Assembly (NCBI GenBank): GCA_946639085.1
Contig: CAMPBP010000089.1
Span: 1-6,001, forward strand
Length of the DNA stretch: 6,001 nt
From: an uncultured Lachnospiraceae bacterium
GTDB taxonomy: Bacteria; Bacillota; Clostridia; Lachnospirales; Lachnospiraceae
Direction: 5' to 3'
Shown here: piece by piece, positions 1 to 4,885 of the stretch
Layout: every line of letters starts with the position of its first letter
Position numbering within the stretch: the first letter of the stretch is position 1
Position numbers and translations under genes: made by a program
The notes under the pieces: generated by a model
The model's input: the letters and a program-made list of their open reading frames with translations, nothing else
Databases searched by the model: none
What the model was told of the DNA's origin: nothing

Positions 1-82
1 TACAAGCCTCTTTGCCGATCTTCTCTCCGAGAGCAAATGTCTCGTCGGCACTGAAAGTTTCAATGGTTTTAACGATTCCCAT
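1..82 (-). CDS. tsaE: tRNA threonylcarbamoyladenosine biosynthesis ATPase TsaE, N-terminal fragment
   Basis: Only the first 27 codons are in the window; the gene runs off the left edge. The translation starts MGIVKTIETFSADETFALG and continues EKIGKEAC. This matches the usual opening of TsaE: a short beta strand ending in ETFS, then a helix with the pattern ETFALGEKIGK that precedes the Walker A loop. The Walker A motif itself is outside the window. TsaE is the P-loop ATPase that works with TsaB and TsaD to make N6-threonylcarbamoyladenosine at position 37 of ANN-decoding tRNAs, in the cytoplasm. The gene follows the riboflavin operon on the same strand but is separated by a strong terminator, so it appears to have its own promoter. 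There is no Shine-Dalgarno before the ATG. The start fits the family N terminus, and no other start is visible. The identification rests on a short fragment. Confidence 0.75.
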   Translation of the reverse strand, partial: MGIVKTIETFSADETFALGEKIGKEAC

Positions 83-92
83 AGTTAATTTA

Positions 93-121
93 ATTCTATA
101 ATGAAACTGAAATAATAACAA
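93..121 (-). promoter_or_regulatory. Predicted sigma-A promoter of tsaE
   Basis: On the minus strand, TTGTTA (121-116; 4 of 6 matches to TTGACA) is followed by a 17-nt spacer and TAGAAT (98-93; 5 of 6 matches to TATAAT). It is the best promoter in the short gap between the upstream terminator and tsaE. The predicted start lies near position 86, only a few bases before the ATG at 82, so the mRNA would have almost no leader. This is an inference from sequence only. Confidence 0.55.
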
Positions 122-142
122 GTTAAACTTGGCGGTAGAAAG

Positions 143-177
143 AAACAAAAACCCCTCTCGAACTGTCTCGAAAGGGG
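143..177 (-). terminator. Intrinsic terminator of the riboflavin operon
   Basis: On the minus strand, CCCCTTTCGA (177-168) and TCGAGAGGGG (161-152) form a 10-bp stem with one G-U pair around a 6-nt loop, followed by TTTTTGTTT (151-143). It begins 7 nt after the riboflavin kinase stop codon. The plus-strand side of the hairpin lacks a good T-tract, so it acts mainly on minus-strand transcription. It separates the operon from tsaE. Confidence 0.9.
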
Positions 178-184
178 CTCTTTA

Positions 185-556
185 TCAACAAAACAAAATG
201 CTTTGTACATCCTTCTTTATCTGACACGCCAGCTCTTCAAAAGAATTAAATTTCATCTCCGGACGCGCAAATTCAAGAAGTGTTACGGCTATTTTTTTGC
301 CGTAAAGATTGCCTTCATAGCCCTTTACAAACGATTCGGCGCTTACGCGCTTTTCGCTTGACACCGTGGGCTTTACTCCCAGATTGGTGATGGCATCGTA
401 TCGTCTGTCGTCAATAACGACGCTTGAACGATATACTCCCATATTTAGCCCCGTAACATCCTCTTCAGGAATGATGTTAGCGGTCGGAACATCTATAGTA
501 TTTCCGAGTGAATTGCCATGTATCACCGTACCGGTGATGGTAAAGGGAAGAATCAT
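185..556 (-). CDS. Stand-alone riboflavin kinase (flavokinase domain of RibF)
   Basis: A 123-aa cytoplasmic protein that should phosphorylate riboflavin with ATP to give FMN. It corresponds to only the C-terminal half of the usual bifunctional RibF (about 310 aa); the FAD synthetase (nucleotidyltransferase) half is absent. Flavokinase hallmarks appear in order: GTVIHGNSLG (9-18), PTAN (24-27) for nucleotide/Mg binding, GVY (40-42), NLGVKPTV (58-65) matching the family NIGxRPTV, E74 at the usual catalytic glutamate position, NLYGKKI (83-89), and RPEMKF (98-103) followed by the terminal helix with EEL and QIKKD. The first-motif arginine (LGR) is an asparagine here (LGN). The ATG directly follows the ribU stop (TAAATG, zero spacing), with GGAG (569-566) 8 nt upstream inside ribU, so translation is probably coupled. 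It sits in the FMN riboswitch operon and so is expected to be repressed by its own product. Monofunctional bacterial kinases are known (B. subtilis RibR has such a domain), but most bacteria use RibF; a full ribF presumably exists elsewhere in the genome. Confidence 0.88.
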   Translation of the reverse strand: MILPFTITGTVIHGNSLGNTIDVPTANIIPEEDVTGLNMGVYRSSVVIDDRRYDAITNLGVKPTVSSEKRVSAESFVKGYEGNLYGKKIAVTLLEFARPEMKFNSFEELACQIKKDVQSILFC

Positions 557-1222
557 TTATATAACTCCGATCATTGCAAGAAAAGCAAGTACAAATGTCA
601 TAAGAACAGCAAGGGAGATAAGGAAAAATCCGATGCTGAACTTTGTTTTTCCGTCAGCCGACGAAGAAGGCTCAACGAGTTTTGCGGCTCTTAAGGCACC
701 AACTATCGGCTTATATAAAATAAGTGTGATACCCGCGTTGATACCGCCCTTTATAACGTTGAAAGGAAGGAATATCGGAAGGAGCATTCCAACAACCGCC
801 GAACGGTCAACTTTCATATATAAAGGTGTGATTATGTAGTTCCATAAAAGCATGCAGACCGTCATGATGACAACGCCTGCGCAAAGGCCGATGATGGCGC
901 CTCTCTTTGTTCTGTCCTTTTTGTAAATGAGTGTGGCAGGAAGAACAAAGGCGCAAGTTGCGATTACATTCATTATAAAACCGTAAATACCCGTGGAGCT
1001 TATGGTGATCATTTCGATAAAGGAAACGAGCAGCGAGATAAGCACGCCGGAAACGGGTCCAAAGATAAATCCCGCAATAGCGATAAGGGCGTCTTTGGGC
1101 TCATAGCTCAAAAAGCCCGCTACGTTGGGAATAACCTTTGCAATAACTACGGATACGAATGCGAGTGCCGTGAACATCGCGATTACGGCAATGTACCTTG
1201 GTGTGATCTTGTTGTTTTTCAT
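557..1222 (-). CDS. ribU: Riboflavin ECF transporter substrate-binding subunit RibU
   Basis: A 221-aa integral membrane protein, the S component of an energy-coupling factor transporter that binds riboflavin and works with a shared EcfA/EcfA'/EcfT module encoded elsewhere. Hydrophobic segments lie at about 10-32, 43-53, 56-75, 80-100, 109-133 and 152-176, the six helices expected for RibU. Family-like stretches are AMFTA (15-19), an AxxxA motif of the kind that docks to EcfT; SYEPKDALIAIAGFIFGPVSG (39-59); and WNYIITPLYM (127-136), typical of RibU. An additional hydrophobic segment at about 195-220, after a polar linker (184-194), adds a seventh predicted helix. The start is supported by AGGAGG (1235-1230) 7 nt before the ATG. 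The FMN riboswitch and terminator directly upstream, and the riboflavin kinase directly downstream, confirm flavin as the substrate class. Confidence 0.92.
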   Translation of the reverse strand: MKNNKITPRYIAVIAMFTALAFVSVVIAKVIPNVAGFLSYEPKDALIAIAGFIFGPVSGVLISLLVSFIEMITISSTGIYGFIMNVIATCAFVLPATLIYKKDRTKRGAIIGLCAGVVIMTVCMLLWNYIITPLYMKVDRSAVVGMLLPIFLPFNVIKGGINAGITLILYKPIVGALRAAKLVEPSSSADGKTKFSIGFFLISLAVLMTFVLAFLAMIGVI

Positions 1223-1248
1223 TTCTTTTCCTCCTAATGAAATAGTGT

Positions 1249-1289
1249 AAAAAGAAAGAAAATGCCCTGAACATACTATGTTCAGGGCA
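1249..1289 (-). terminator. Riboswitch-controlled terminator (expression platform) before ribU
   Basis: On the minus strand, a perfect 27-nt palindrome, TGCCCTGAACATA-G-TATGTTCAGGGCA (1289-1263), is followed by TTTTCTTTCTTTTT (1262-1249). It lies between the FMN aptamer and the ribU ribosome binding site, the standard place for the OFF-state terminator. Its 5' arm TGCCCTGAA (1289-1281) is also complementary to TTCAGGGCA (1415-1407) in the first strand of the aptamer. An antiterminator that disrupts the aptamer base and the terminator together is therefore possible when FMN is low. The hairpin is read directly; the switching model is inference. Confidence 0.9.
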
Positions 1290-1308
1290 CACTAAAAAGC
1301 GTATTCTT

Positions 1309-1418
1309 TCTTCTCTCATCCGGACTATACCGTCGGTTTTGGAATTTCACCAAATCAAACCCTCTCGGGTCTCGCGGACTGTCACCGCCGGTAGGGAATT
1401 GCACCCTGCCCTGAAGAT
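1309..1418 (-). promoter_or_regulatory. FMN riboswitch aptamer (RFN element)
   Basis: The minus strand carries the conserved RFN core in order: CTTCAGGGCAGGGTG, AATTCCCTACCGGCGGTGAC, AGTCCGCGAG, GGTGAAATTCC, CCGACGGTATAGTCCGGATG and finally AGAGAAGA. P1 can form between TCTTC (1417-1413) and GAAGA (1313-1309). A variable arm is a short ACCC-GAGA-GGGT hairpin with a GNRA-type loop (1370-1359). In this family FMN binding stabilises P1 and favours the downstream terminator, so flavin sufficiency lowers expression of ribU and the kinase. Small departures from the common consensus, such as GGGTGCAATT instead of GGGTGAAATT, fall in a loop. Confidence 0.96.
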
Positions 1419-1420
1419 AT

Positions 1421-1444
1421 TAGGAATCATCGAGATGATTCCTA
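1421..1444 (-). other. Perfect hairpin at the predicted 5' end of the ribU leader RNA
   Basis: TAGGAATCATC (1444-1434 on the minus strand) and its exact complement (1431-1421) form 11 bp around a 2-base centre; in practice a tetraloop-sized loop would form. It lies 13 nt after the tex stop codon and 2 nt before the aptamer P1 strand. The predicted promoter (1449-1477) would start transcription at about 1442, so the hairpin would occupy the extreme 5' end of the leader. No T-run follows (AATATCTTC), so it is a poor candidate for a strong tex terminator, though weak termination is possible. Confidence 0.7.
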
Positions 1445-1448
1445 AAAG

Positions 1449-1477
1449 AATATATGCCTATTTTTCTTTCTCGTCAA
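1449..1477 (-). promoter_or_regulatory. Predicted sigma-A promoter of the FMN-riboswitch operon, within the tex 3' end
   Basis: On the minus strand, TTGACG (1477-1472; 5 of 6) is followed by a 17-nt A-rich spacer and TATATT (1454-1449; 5 of 6). The -35 box lies in the last codons of tex and the -10 box just after its stop. The predicted start at about 1442 falls upstream of the whole aptamer, as a functional riboswitch requires. It is the only good sigma-A match I found close upstream of the aptamer. Confidence 0.7.
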
Positions 1478-3815
1478 GACGCATTGTTAAGCTGATTCGT
1501 TTTTTCTTTACGTCTACGTCGAGTACTTTTACATCAACGATGTCACCGACACTGACCGCTTCAAGGGGATGCTTGATGTATCGGTTCGTGATACGCGATA
1601 TATGAACAAGTCCGTCCTGGTGAACTCCTATGTCCACAAACGCACCGAAATCTATAACGTTACGAACGGTTCCTTTAAGGATCATCCCGGGCTTAAGGTC
1701 TTCAAGATCCAGCACGTCGCTTCTGAGTATCGGAGCGGGCATGTCGGCTCTGGGATCTCTTGCGGGCTTTTCAAGTTCCTTTAAGATGTCGGTAAGAGTA
1801 AGCTCGCCGATGCCAAGTTCTTTGGCCATGGCAGCCTTATCTTTTACACGACTCTCGAGACTTGATGTATTGACCGATTCGGTCTTTGCTGCGGGTTTTG
1901 CCGGTTTTTCCTCAACTTTGACCGCAGTATTGCCCAGTGCGGCTGCCAATGCCTTACCCATTGCGGTATTTGTGTTGGTCACCAAAGGCTTGGTAGGCTT
2001 CTTTGCCGGTCTCTTTTCGGGTTCCGGTCTTTCTTTCTTGGTGGATTCTTTTGCAGCTGCGGCCTTTTTCTGGAATTCCTTTACATCATCCATCGTAATG
2101 TTTAACTTCTCCATGAGTTTAAGAGCCGCTTCGTAGGATTCGGGATGAACGCTCGTTGCGTCAAGGGGATTGTCGCCTCCGAGTATACGTAAAAATCCCG
2201 CACACTGCTCGTAAGCTTTCGGTCCGAGTTTGGGAACGCTCAAAAGCTGCTTTCTGTCGGTAAATCTTCCGTTCTGCTCTCTGTAATCCACAATGTTCTT
2301 GGCAATAGCTTTTGTGATACCCGAGATATATTCAAGTAAGGATGCGGATGCGGTATTTACATCCACACCTACGTGGTTAACACAGTCTTCAACCACACCG
2401 CCCAGGGTCGTAGACAACTTCTTTTGATCCATATCATGCTGATACTGACCGACACCGATGGACTTGGGATCGATCTTAACAAGCTCTGCAAGAGGATCCT
2501 GAAGACGTCTCGCCATAGAGGTTGCGCTTCGCTGTCCCACATCGAAATTGGGGAACTCTTCCGTGGCAAGTTTGCTTGCGGAATATACGCTGGCGCCTGC
2601 CTCGTTTACTATTACATACTGTAAGGGTGTGTCACATTCTTTGATGATATCAACGATAACCTGCTCGGATTCTCTCGAAGCAGTTCCATTTCCCAAGGAG
2701 ATGAGGGTGATACCGTACTTCTTGATAAGTTTCTTAACTTCGAACTTTGCTTCTTCAACCTTATTCTGAGGGGCCGTGGGATAAATGACTTTCGTGTCCA
2801 AAACCTTGCCGGTCTCATCAACAACCGCAAGCTTGCATCCGGTTCTGAAGGCAGGGTCCCATCCCAGCACTACTTTTCCTGCAATGGGAGGAGCCATAAG
2901 AAGCTGTTCAAGATTCTTGCCGAATACGGAGATGGCACCCTCTTCAGCCTTCTCTGTAAGTTCGTTTCTTATTTCACGCTCTATTGCGGGAGCGATGAGT
3001 CTGTCATATGCATCGGCTACAACCTCTTTTAATACGGGAGTCGTGAACTCGTTGTCTTTCGTAATGACCTGCTTCTCAAGATATCCGAGTATTCTTTCGA
3101 CGGGCGCGATGACCGATACGGTCAAGATCTTCTCTGCTTCTCCTCTGTTGATCGCAAGGGTTCTGTGACCGAGAACTTTCTTTATCGGCTCTTCGTAGTT
3201 ATAGTACATCTCGTAAACCGATTCTGCCTTTTCATCCTTGGCTGTACTCTTTAATATGCCTTCGTCGAAAGTAAAACTTCTGATATATGTTCTGAAGTCT
3301 GCGTTGTCGGATACGGATTCGGCAATGATATCCTTTGCTCCGGCAAGGGCGTCCTCAGCCGTAAGTACTTCCTTTTCTTCGTTTATATATTTTGCGGCTT
3401 CGATCTCAAGGGGTTCTTTTGCATCCATAAGTAAGATGAAATCCGCAAGGGGTGAAAGGCCCTTTTCTTTGGCAACAGAGGCACGTGTCTTTCTTTTGGG
3501 TCTGTAAGGACGGTAAAGATCGTCTACGAGCACCTGGGTTTCTGCGGCAAGTATCTTTGCCTTGAGTTCATCGGTAAGCATTCCCTGCTCTTCGATGCTT
3601 GCCAGAACGGTAGCCTTCTTTTCTTCAAGATTACGCAAGTAAACAAGCCTCTCCGAAAGGTTTCTCAAAACCTCATCGCTTAAGTTGCCGTGCTGCTCTT
3701 TACGGTATCTTGCGATGAAAGGAATGGTGTTTCCTTCGTCAATAAGTTTGATAACTGCTTCAACTTGCCACTTTTCGATATTAAGTTCTTCTTTTAACTT
3801 TCCGATAATGTCCAT
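1458..3815 (-). CDS. tex: Tex family RNA-binding transcription accessory protein
   Basis: A 785-aa cytoplasmic nucleic-acid-binding protein of the Tex/YhgF family (related to eukaryotic Spt6), thought to act in transcription. Regions in order: helical Tex N-terminal region (about 1-190) with the signature IPFIARYRKE (31-40) and DDLYRPYRPKRKTRA (98-112); YqgF/RNase-H-like domain (about 313-440) opening with GWDPAFRTGCKLA (318-330) and SLGNGTASRE (373-382); ARRLQDPLAELVKIDPKSIG (435-454) and GQYQHDM (456-462); helix-hairpin-helix region (about 480-545) with VPKLGPKAYEQCAGFLRI (527-544); and a C-terminal S1 domain (about 705-778) with GTVRNVIDFGAFVDIG (715-730) and GLVHIS (735-740). Between HhH and S1, residues about 583-660 are a K/A/P-rich low-complexity linker not expected in compact relatives of about 720 aa. 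The ATG fits the family N terminus, but no Shine-Dalgarno precedes it. It is transcribed divergently from the plus-strand operon and carries the ribU promoter at its 3' end. Confidence 0.96.
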   Translation of the reverse strand: MDIIGKLKEELNIEKWQVEAVIKLIDEGNTIPFIARYRKEQHGNLSDEVLRNLSERLVYLRNLEEKKATVLASIEEQGMLTDELKAKILAAETQVLVDDLYRPYRPKRKTRASVAKEKGLSPLADFILLMDAKEPLEIEAAKYINEEKEVLTAEDALAGAKDIIAESVSDNADFRTYIRSFTFDEGILKSTAKDEKAESVYEMYYNYEEPIKKVLGHRTLAINRGEAEKILTVSVIAPVERILGYLEKQVITKDNEFTTPVLKEVVADAYDRLIAPAIEREIRNELTEKAEEGAISVFGKNLEQLLMAPPIAGKVVLGWDPAFRTGCKLAVVDETGKVLDTKVIYPTAPQNKVEEAKFEVKKLIKKYGITLISLGNGTASRESEQVIVDIIKECDTPLQYVIVNEAGASVYSASKLATEEFPNFDVGQRSATSMARRLQDPLAELVKIDPKSIGVGQYQHDMDQKKLSTTLGGVVEDCVNHVGVDVNTASASLLEYISGITKAIAKNIVDYREQNGRFTDRKQLLSVPKLGPKAYEQCAGFLRILGGDNPLDATSVHPESYEAALKLMEKLNITMDDVKEFQKKAAAAKESTKKERPEPEKRPAKKPTKPLVTNTNTAMGKALAAALGNTAVKVEEKPAKPAAKTESVNTSSLESRVKDKAAMAKELGIGELTLTDILKELEKPARDPRADMPAPILRSDVLDLEDLKPGMILKGTVRNVIDFGAFVDIGVHQDGLVHISRITNRYIKHPLEAVSVGDIVDVKVLDVDVKKKRISLTMRLDEKEK

Positions 3816-3834
3816 ATAAGATGATATATATGTA

Positions 3835-3873
3835 TACGCATGTATTTGGATTTAGCTATGGCTATACATACGT
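3835..3873 (-). other. Second stem-loop in the tex leader
   Basis: On the minus strand, ACGTATGTAT (3873-3864) pairs with ATACATGCGT (3845-3836), with one G-U pair and one further possible pair outside (3874 with 3835). The loop is 18 nt. About 19 nt of AT-rich sequence then lead to the tex ATG. It could be a structured leader element or part of a regulator binding site; nothing in the sequence identifies a ligand. Confidence 0.45.
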
Positions 3874-3897
3874 AAGGCAGTGTACACACACCGCCTT
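3874..3897 (-). other. First stem-loop, at the predicted 5' end of the tex mRNA
   Basis: On the minus strand, AAGGCGGTGT (3897-3888) pairs with ACACTGCCTT (3883-3874) through 10 bp with one G-U pair and a 4-nt GTGT loop. The predicted start from the promoter at 3903-3931 is at about 3896, so the hairpin would be the first structure in the transcript. It has no T-tract after it on the minus strand. On the plus strand it is followed only by TTATCG, so it is not a convincing terminator in either direction. An operator palindrome is an alternative. Confidence 0.5.
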
Positions 3898-3902
3898 TAT
3901 CG

Positions 3903-3931
3903 ATTATAAAACATCGGTTTTTAATCGGCAA
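3903..3931 (-). promoter_or_regulatory. Predicted sigma-A promoter of tex
   Basis: On the minus strand, TTGCCG (3931-3926; 4 of 6) is separated by 17 nt from a perfect TATAAT (3908-3903). The predicted start at about 3896 gives a leader of about 80 nt before the tex ATG. The -35 box lies within the spacer of the divergent plus-strand promoter, so the two promoters overlap. Confidence 0.75.
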
Positions 3932-3946
3932 GTTTTGTGATAAAAT
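3918..3946 (+). promoter_or_regulatory. Predicted extended -10 promoter of the three-gene plus-strand operon
   Basis: TGATAAAAT (3938-3946) is an extended -10 element (TGn followed by TAAAAT, 5 of 6). The -35 position, TTTTTA (3918-3923) at 17-nt spacing, is weak (3 of 6), which extended -10 promoters tolerate. The predicted start, 6-8 nt after the hexamer, falls at 3952-3954, on or beside the first ATG. Confidence 0.6.
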
Positions 3947-3953
3947 AAGGGTT

Positions 3954-4349
3954 ATGAACTACGAATATTACCGTTTATCAAAACATAAGATGAGACAAAG
4001 GGCAAAGGCTTTCGGAATAGCGTCACTGGTGTGCGCCATCGTCTTTATCACATGGCCTTTCCTTTCCATCATCCTGGCAGGATTTGCAATTCTGTTTGCC
4101 TCCCTTTCAAGAGGCTCGGACACCGAATTTCATTCGGATGCAAAGATCGCCTTAGGCACTTCGATAATCGCTTTGTGTATTTCTTTCTTTGTACTGGGAA
4201 GCGTTTTTATGGCGCTTAAGACAAACGACGAATACAGACACAACGTCGAAGAAACGATGGATACGCTCTACGGCTCAATGTACGGGGATGTAAACGGTGA
4301 AACATTCGGTGAATCTATGGAGAGATTTTTCTCGGGAAGGAGTGACTGA
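3954..4349 (+). CDS. Small multi-pass membrane protein (DUF4190-like pattern), function unknown
   Basis: A 131-aa protein I do not recognise as a named gene. A basic N terminus (KHKMRQRAK, 10-18) precedes a long hydrophobic stretch (19-51) broken at W34-P35, probably two close helices. A polar loop with a GSDTEFHSDAK segment follows, then a third hydrophobic segment (65-87) and an acidic, polar C-terminal tail (90-131). The order GIASLVCAI, then LSIILAGFAILFASLSRGS, then AKIALGTSIIAL resembles small DUF4190-type membrane proteins, but this is pattern similarity only. The ATG at 3954 lies right after the -10 element; AAGG is only 3 nt before it, too close for normal Shine-Dalgarno use, so a leaderless message is plausible. 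M13 is an alternative start without a Shine-Dalgarno. The stop overlaps the next start by one base (TGATG), which places it first in an operon. Confidence 0.75.
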   Translation: MNYEYYRLSKHKMRQRAKAFGIASLVCAIVFITWPFLSIILAGFAILFASLSRGSDTEFHSDAKIALGTSIIALCISFFVLGSVFMALKTNDEYRHNVEETMDTLYGSMYGDVNGETFGESMERFFSGRSD

Positions 4350-4879
4350 TGGCATCATCGATAATAGGACCTTTATCCAACCTTATCAACAATGACTATG
4401 CACTCGGACAGGCAAACAACCCTGCCGCTCAGATTACTGTGCCCACCCAGGAAGAAAAACCTCCCATCGTGGAAAACCCCGGCGAAACCACCAAAAAGAG
4501 TGCCGGCAGACGTTCCTCACCCGCCGAGTGTGAAACGTGCAAGCACAGGAAATATCAGGACGGATCCAACGAAAACGACGTTTCTTTTCAGACCGCCGCT
4601 CACATAAGTCCCGAGAGCGCCGGTGCAAGAGTTCGTGCTCACGAGCAGGAACATGTTTCCAATGCTTATTCAAAAGCTGCACAGAATAACGGAAAAGTAA
4701 TAAGTGCGGTAGTTGCCATCCACACCGCGGTATGTCCCGAATGCGGACGTACCTACGTTTCGGGCGGTACCACCACCACAAAGATCAAATACAGTAAAGA
4801 CGACACCGCTTACGGCAAGGGAATAAACTTTGCCCATGCAGATGCATTTAACGGGCAGAATGTCGATATCAAGGGTTAA
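4349..4879 (+). CDS. Putative HExxH metalloprotease, SprA-like
   Basis: A 176-aa protein with no signal peptide or membrane segment, so probably cytoplasmic. Residues 1-58 are polar and look disordered (rich in N, P, E, T). The conserved core begins with CETCKHRKYQDGSNENDVSF (61-80), then HISPESAGARVRAHEQEHVS (85-104), which holds HEQEH (98-102), a zinc-metallopeptidase HExxH motif. A later CPECGRTYVSGGTT (129-142) contributes a second CxxC. The VRAHEQEH context resembles the SprA-related family, whose activity is, as far as I know, not well established; a third zinc ligand is not obvious (H125 or a cysteine are candidates). The cysteines C61/C64 and C129/C132 could form a zinc knuckle. GGAAGGAG (4335-4342) lies 6 nt before the ATG, and the start overlaps the previous stop (TGATG), so translation is coupled. 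It sits between two membrane-protein genes, which may be partners or substrates. The family assignment is moderate and the function is open. Confidence 0.72.
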   Translation: MASSIIGPLSNLINNDYALGQANNPAAQITVPTQEEKPPIVENPGETTKKSAGRRSSPAECETCKHRKYQDGSNENDVSFQTAAHISPESAGARVRAHEQEHVSNAYSKAAQNNGKVISAVVAIHTAVCPECGRTYVSGGTTTTKIKYSKDDTAYGKGINFAHADAFNGQNVDIKG

Positions 4880-4885
4880 GGGTTT

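Noticed and set aside
366..839. 157-codon open frame on the plus strand across the kinase and ribU genes
   Set aside because: It is antisense to two clearly recognisable genes, has no family resemblance and no ribosome binding site; a shadow frame.
1101..1319. Minus-strand open frame between the FMN aptamer and ribU
   Set aside because: It crosses the terminator hairpin and the ribU start in another frame; its length comes from chance, with no Shine-Dalgarno or family match.
1417..1422. TAATAT as the -10 box of the riboswitch operon
   Set aside because: Transcription would start inside the aptamer and destroy P1, and the matching -35 is poor; the TTGACG-17-TATATT promoter upstream fits far better.
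1421..1444. Hairpin as a strong intrinsic terminator of tex
   Set aside because: The stem is perfect but is followed by AATATCTTC rather than a T-tract, and a promoter start site is predicted at its edge; kept as a hairpin of uncertain role.
1630..2136. 168-codon open frame on the plus strand inside tex
   Set aside because: Alanine/serine-rich mirror of the low-complexity tex linker; antisense to a well-conserved gene with no start signals.
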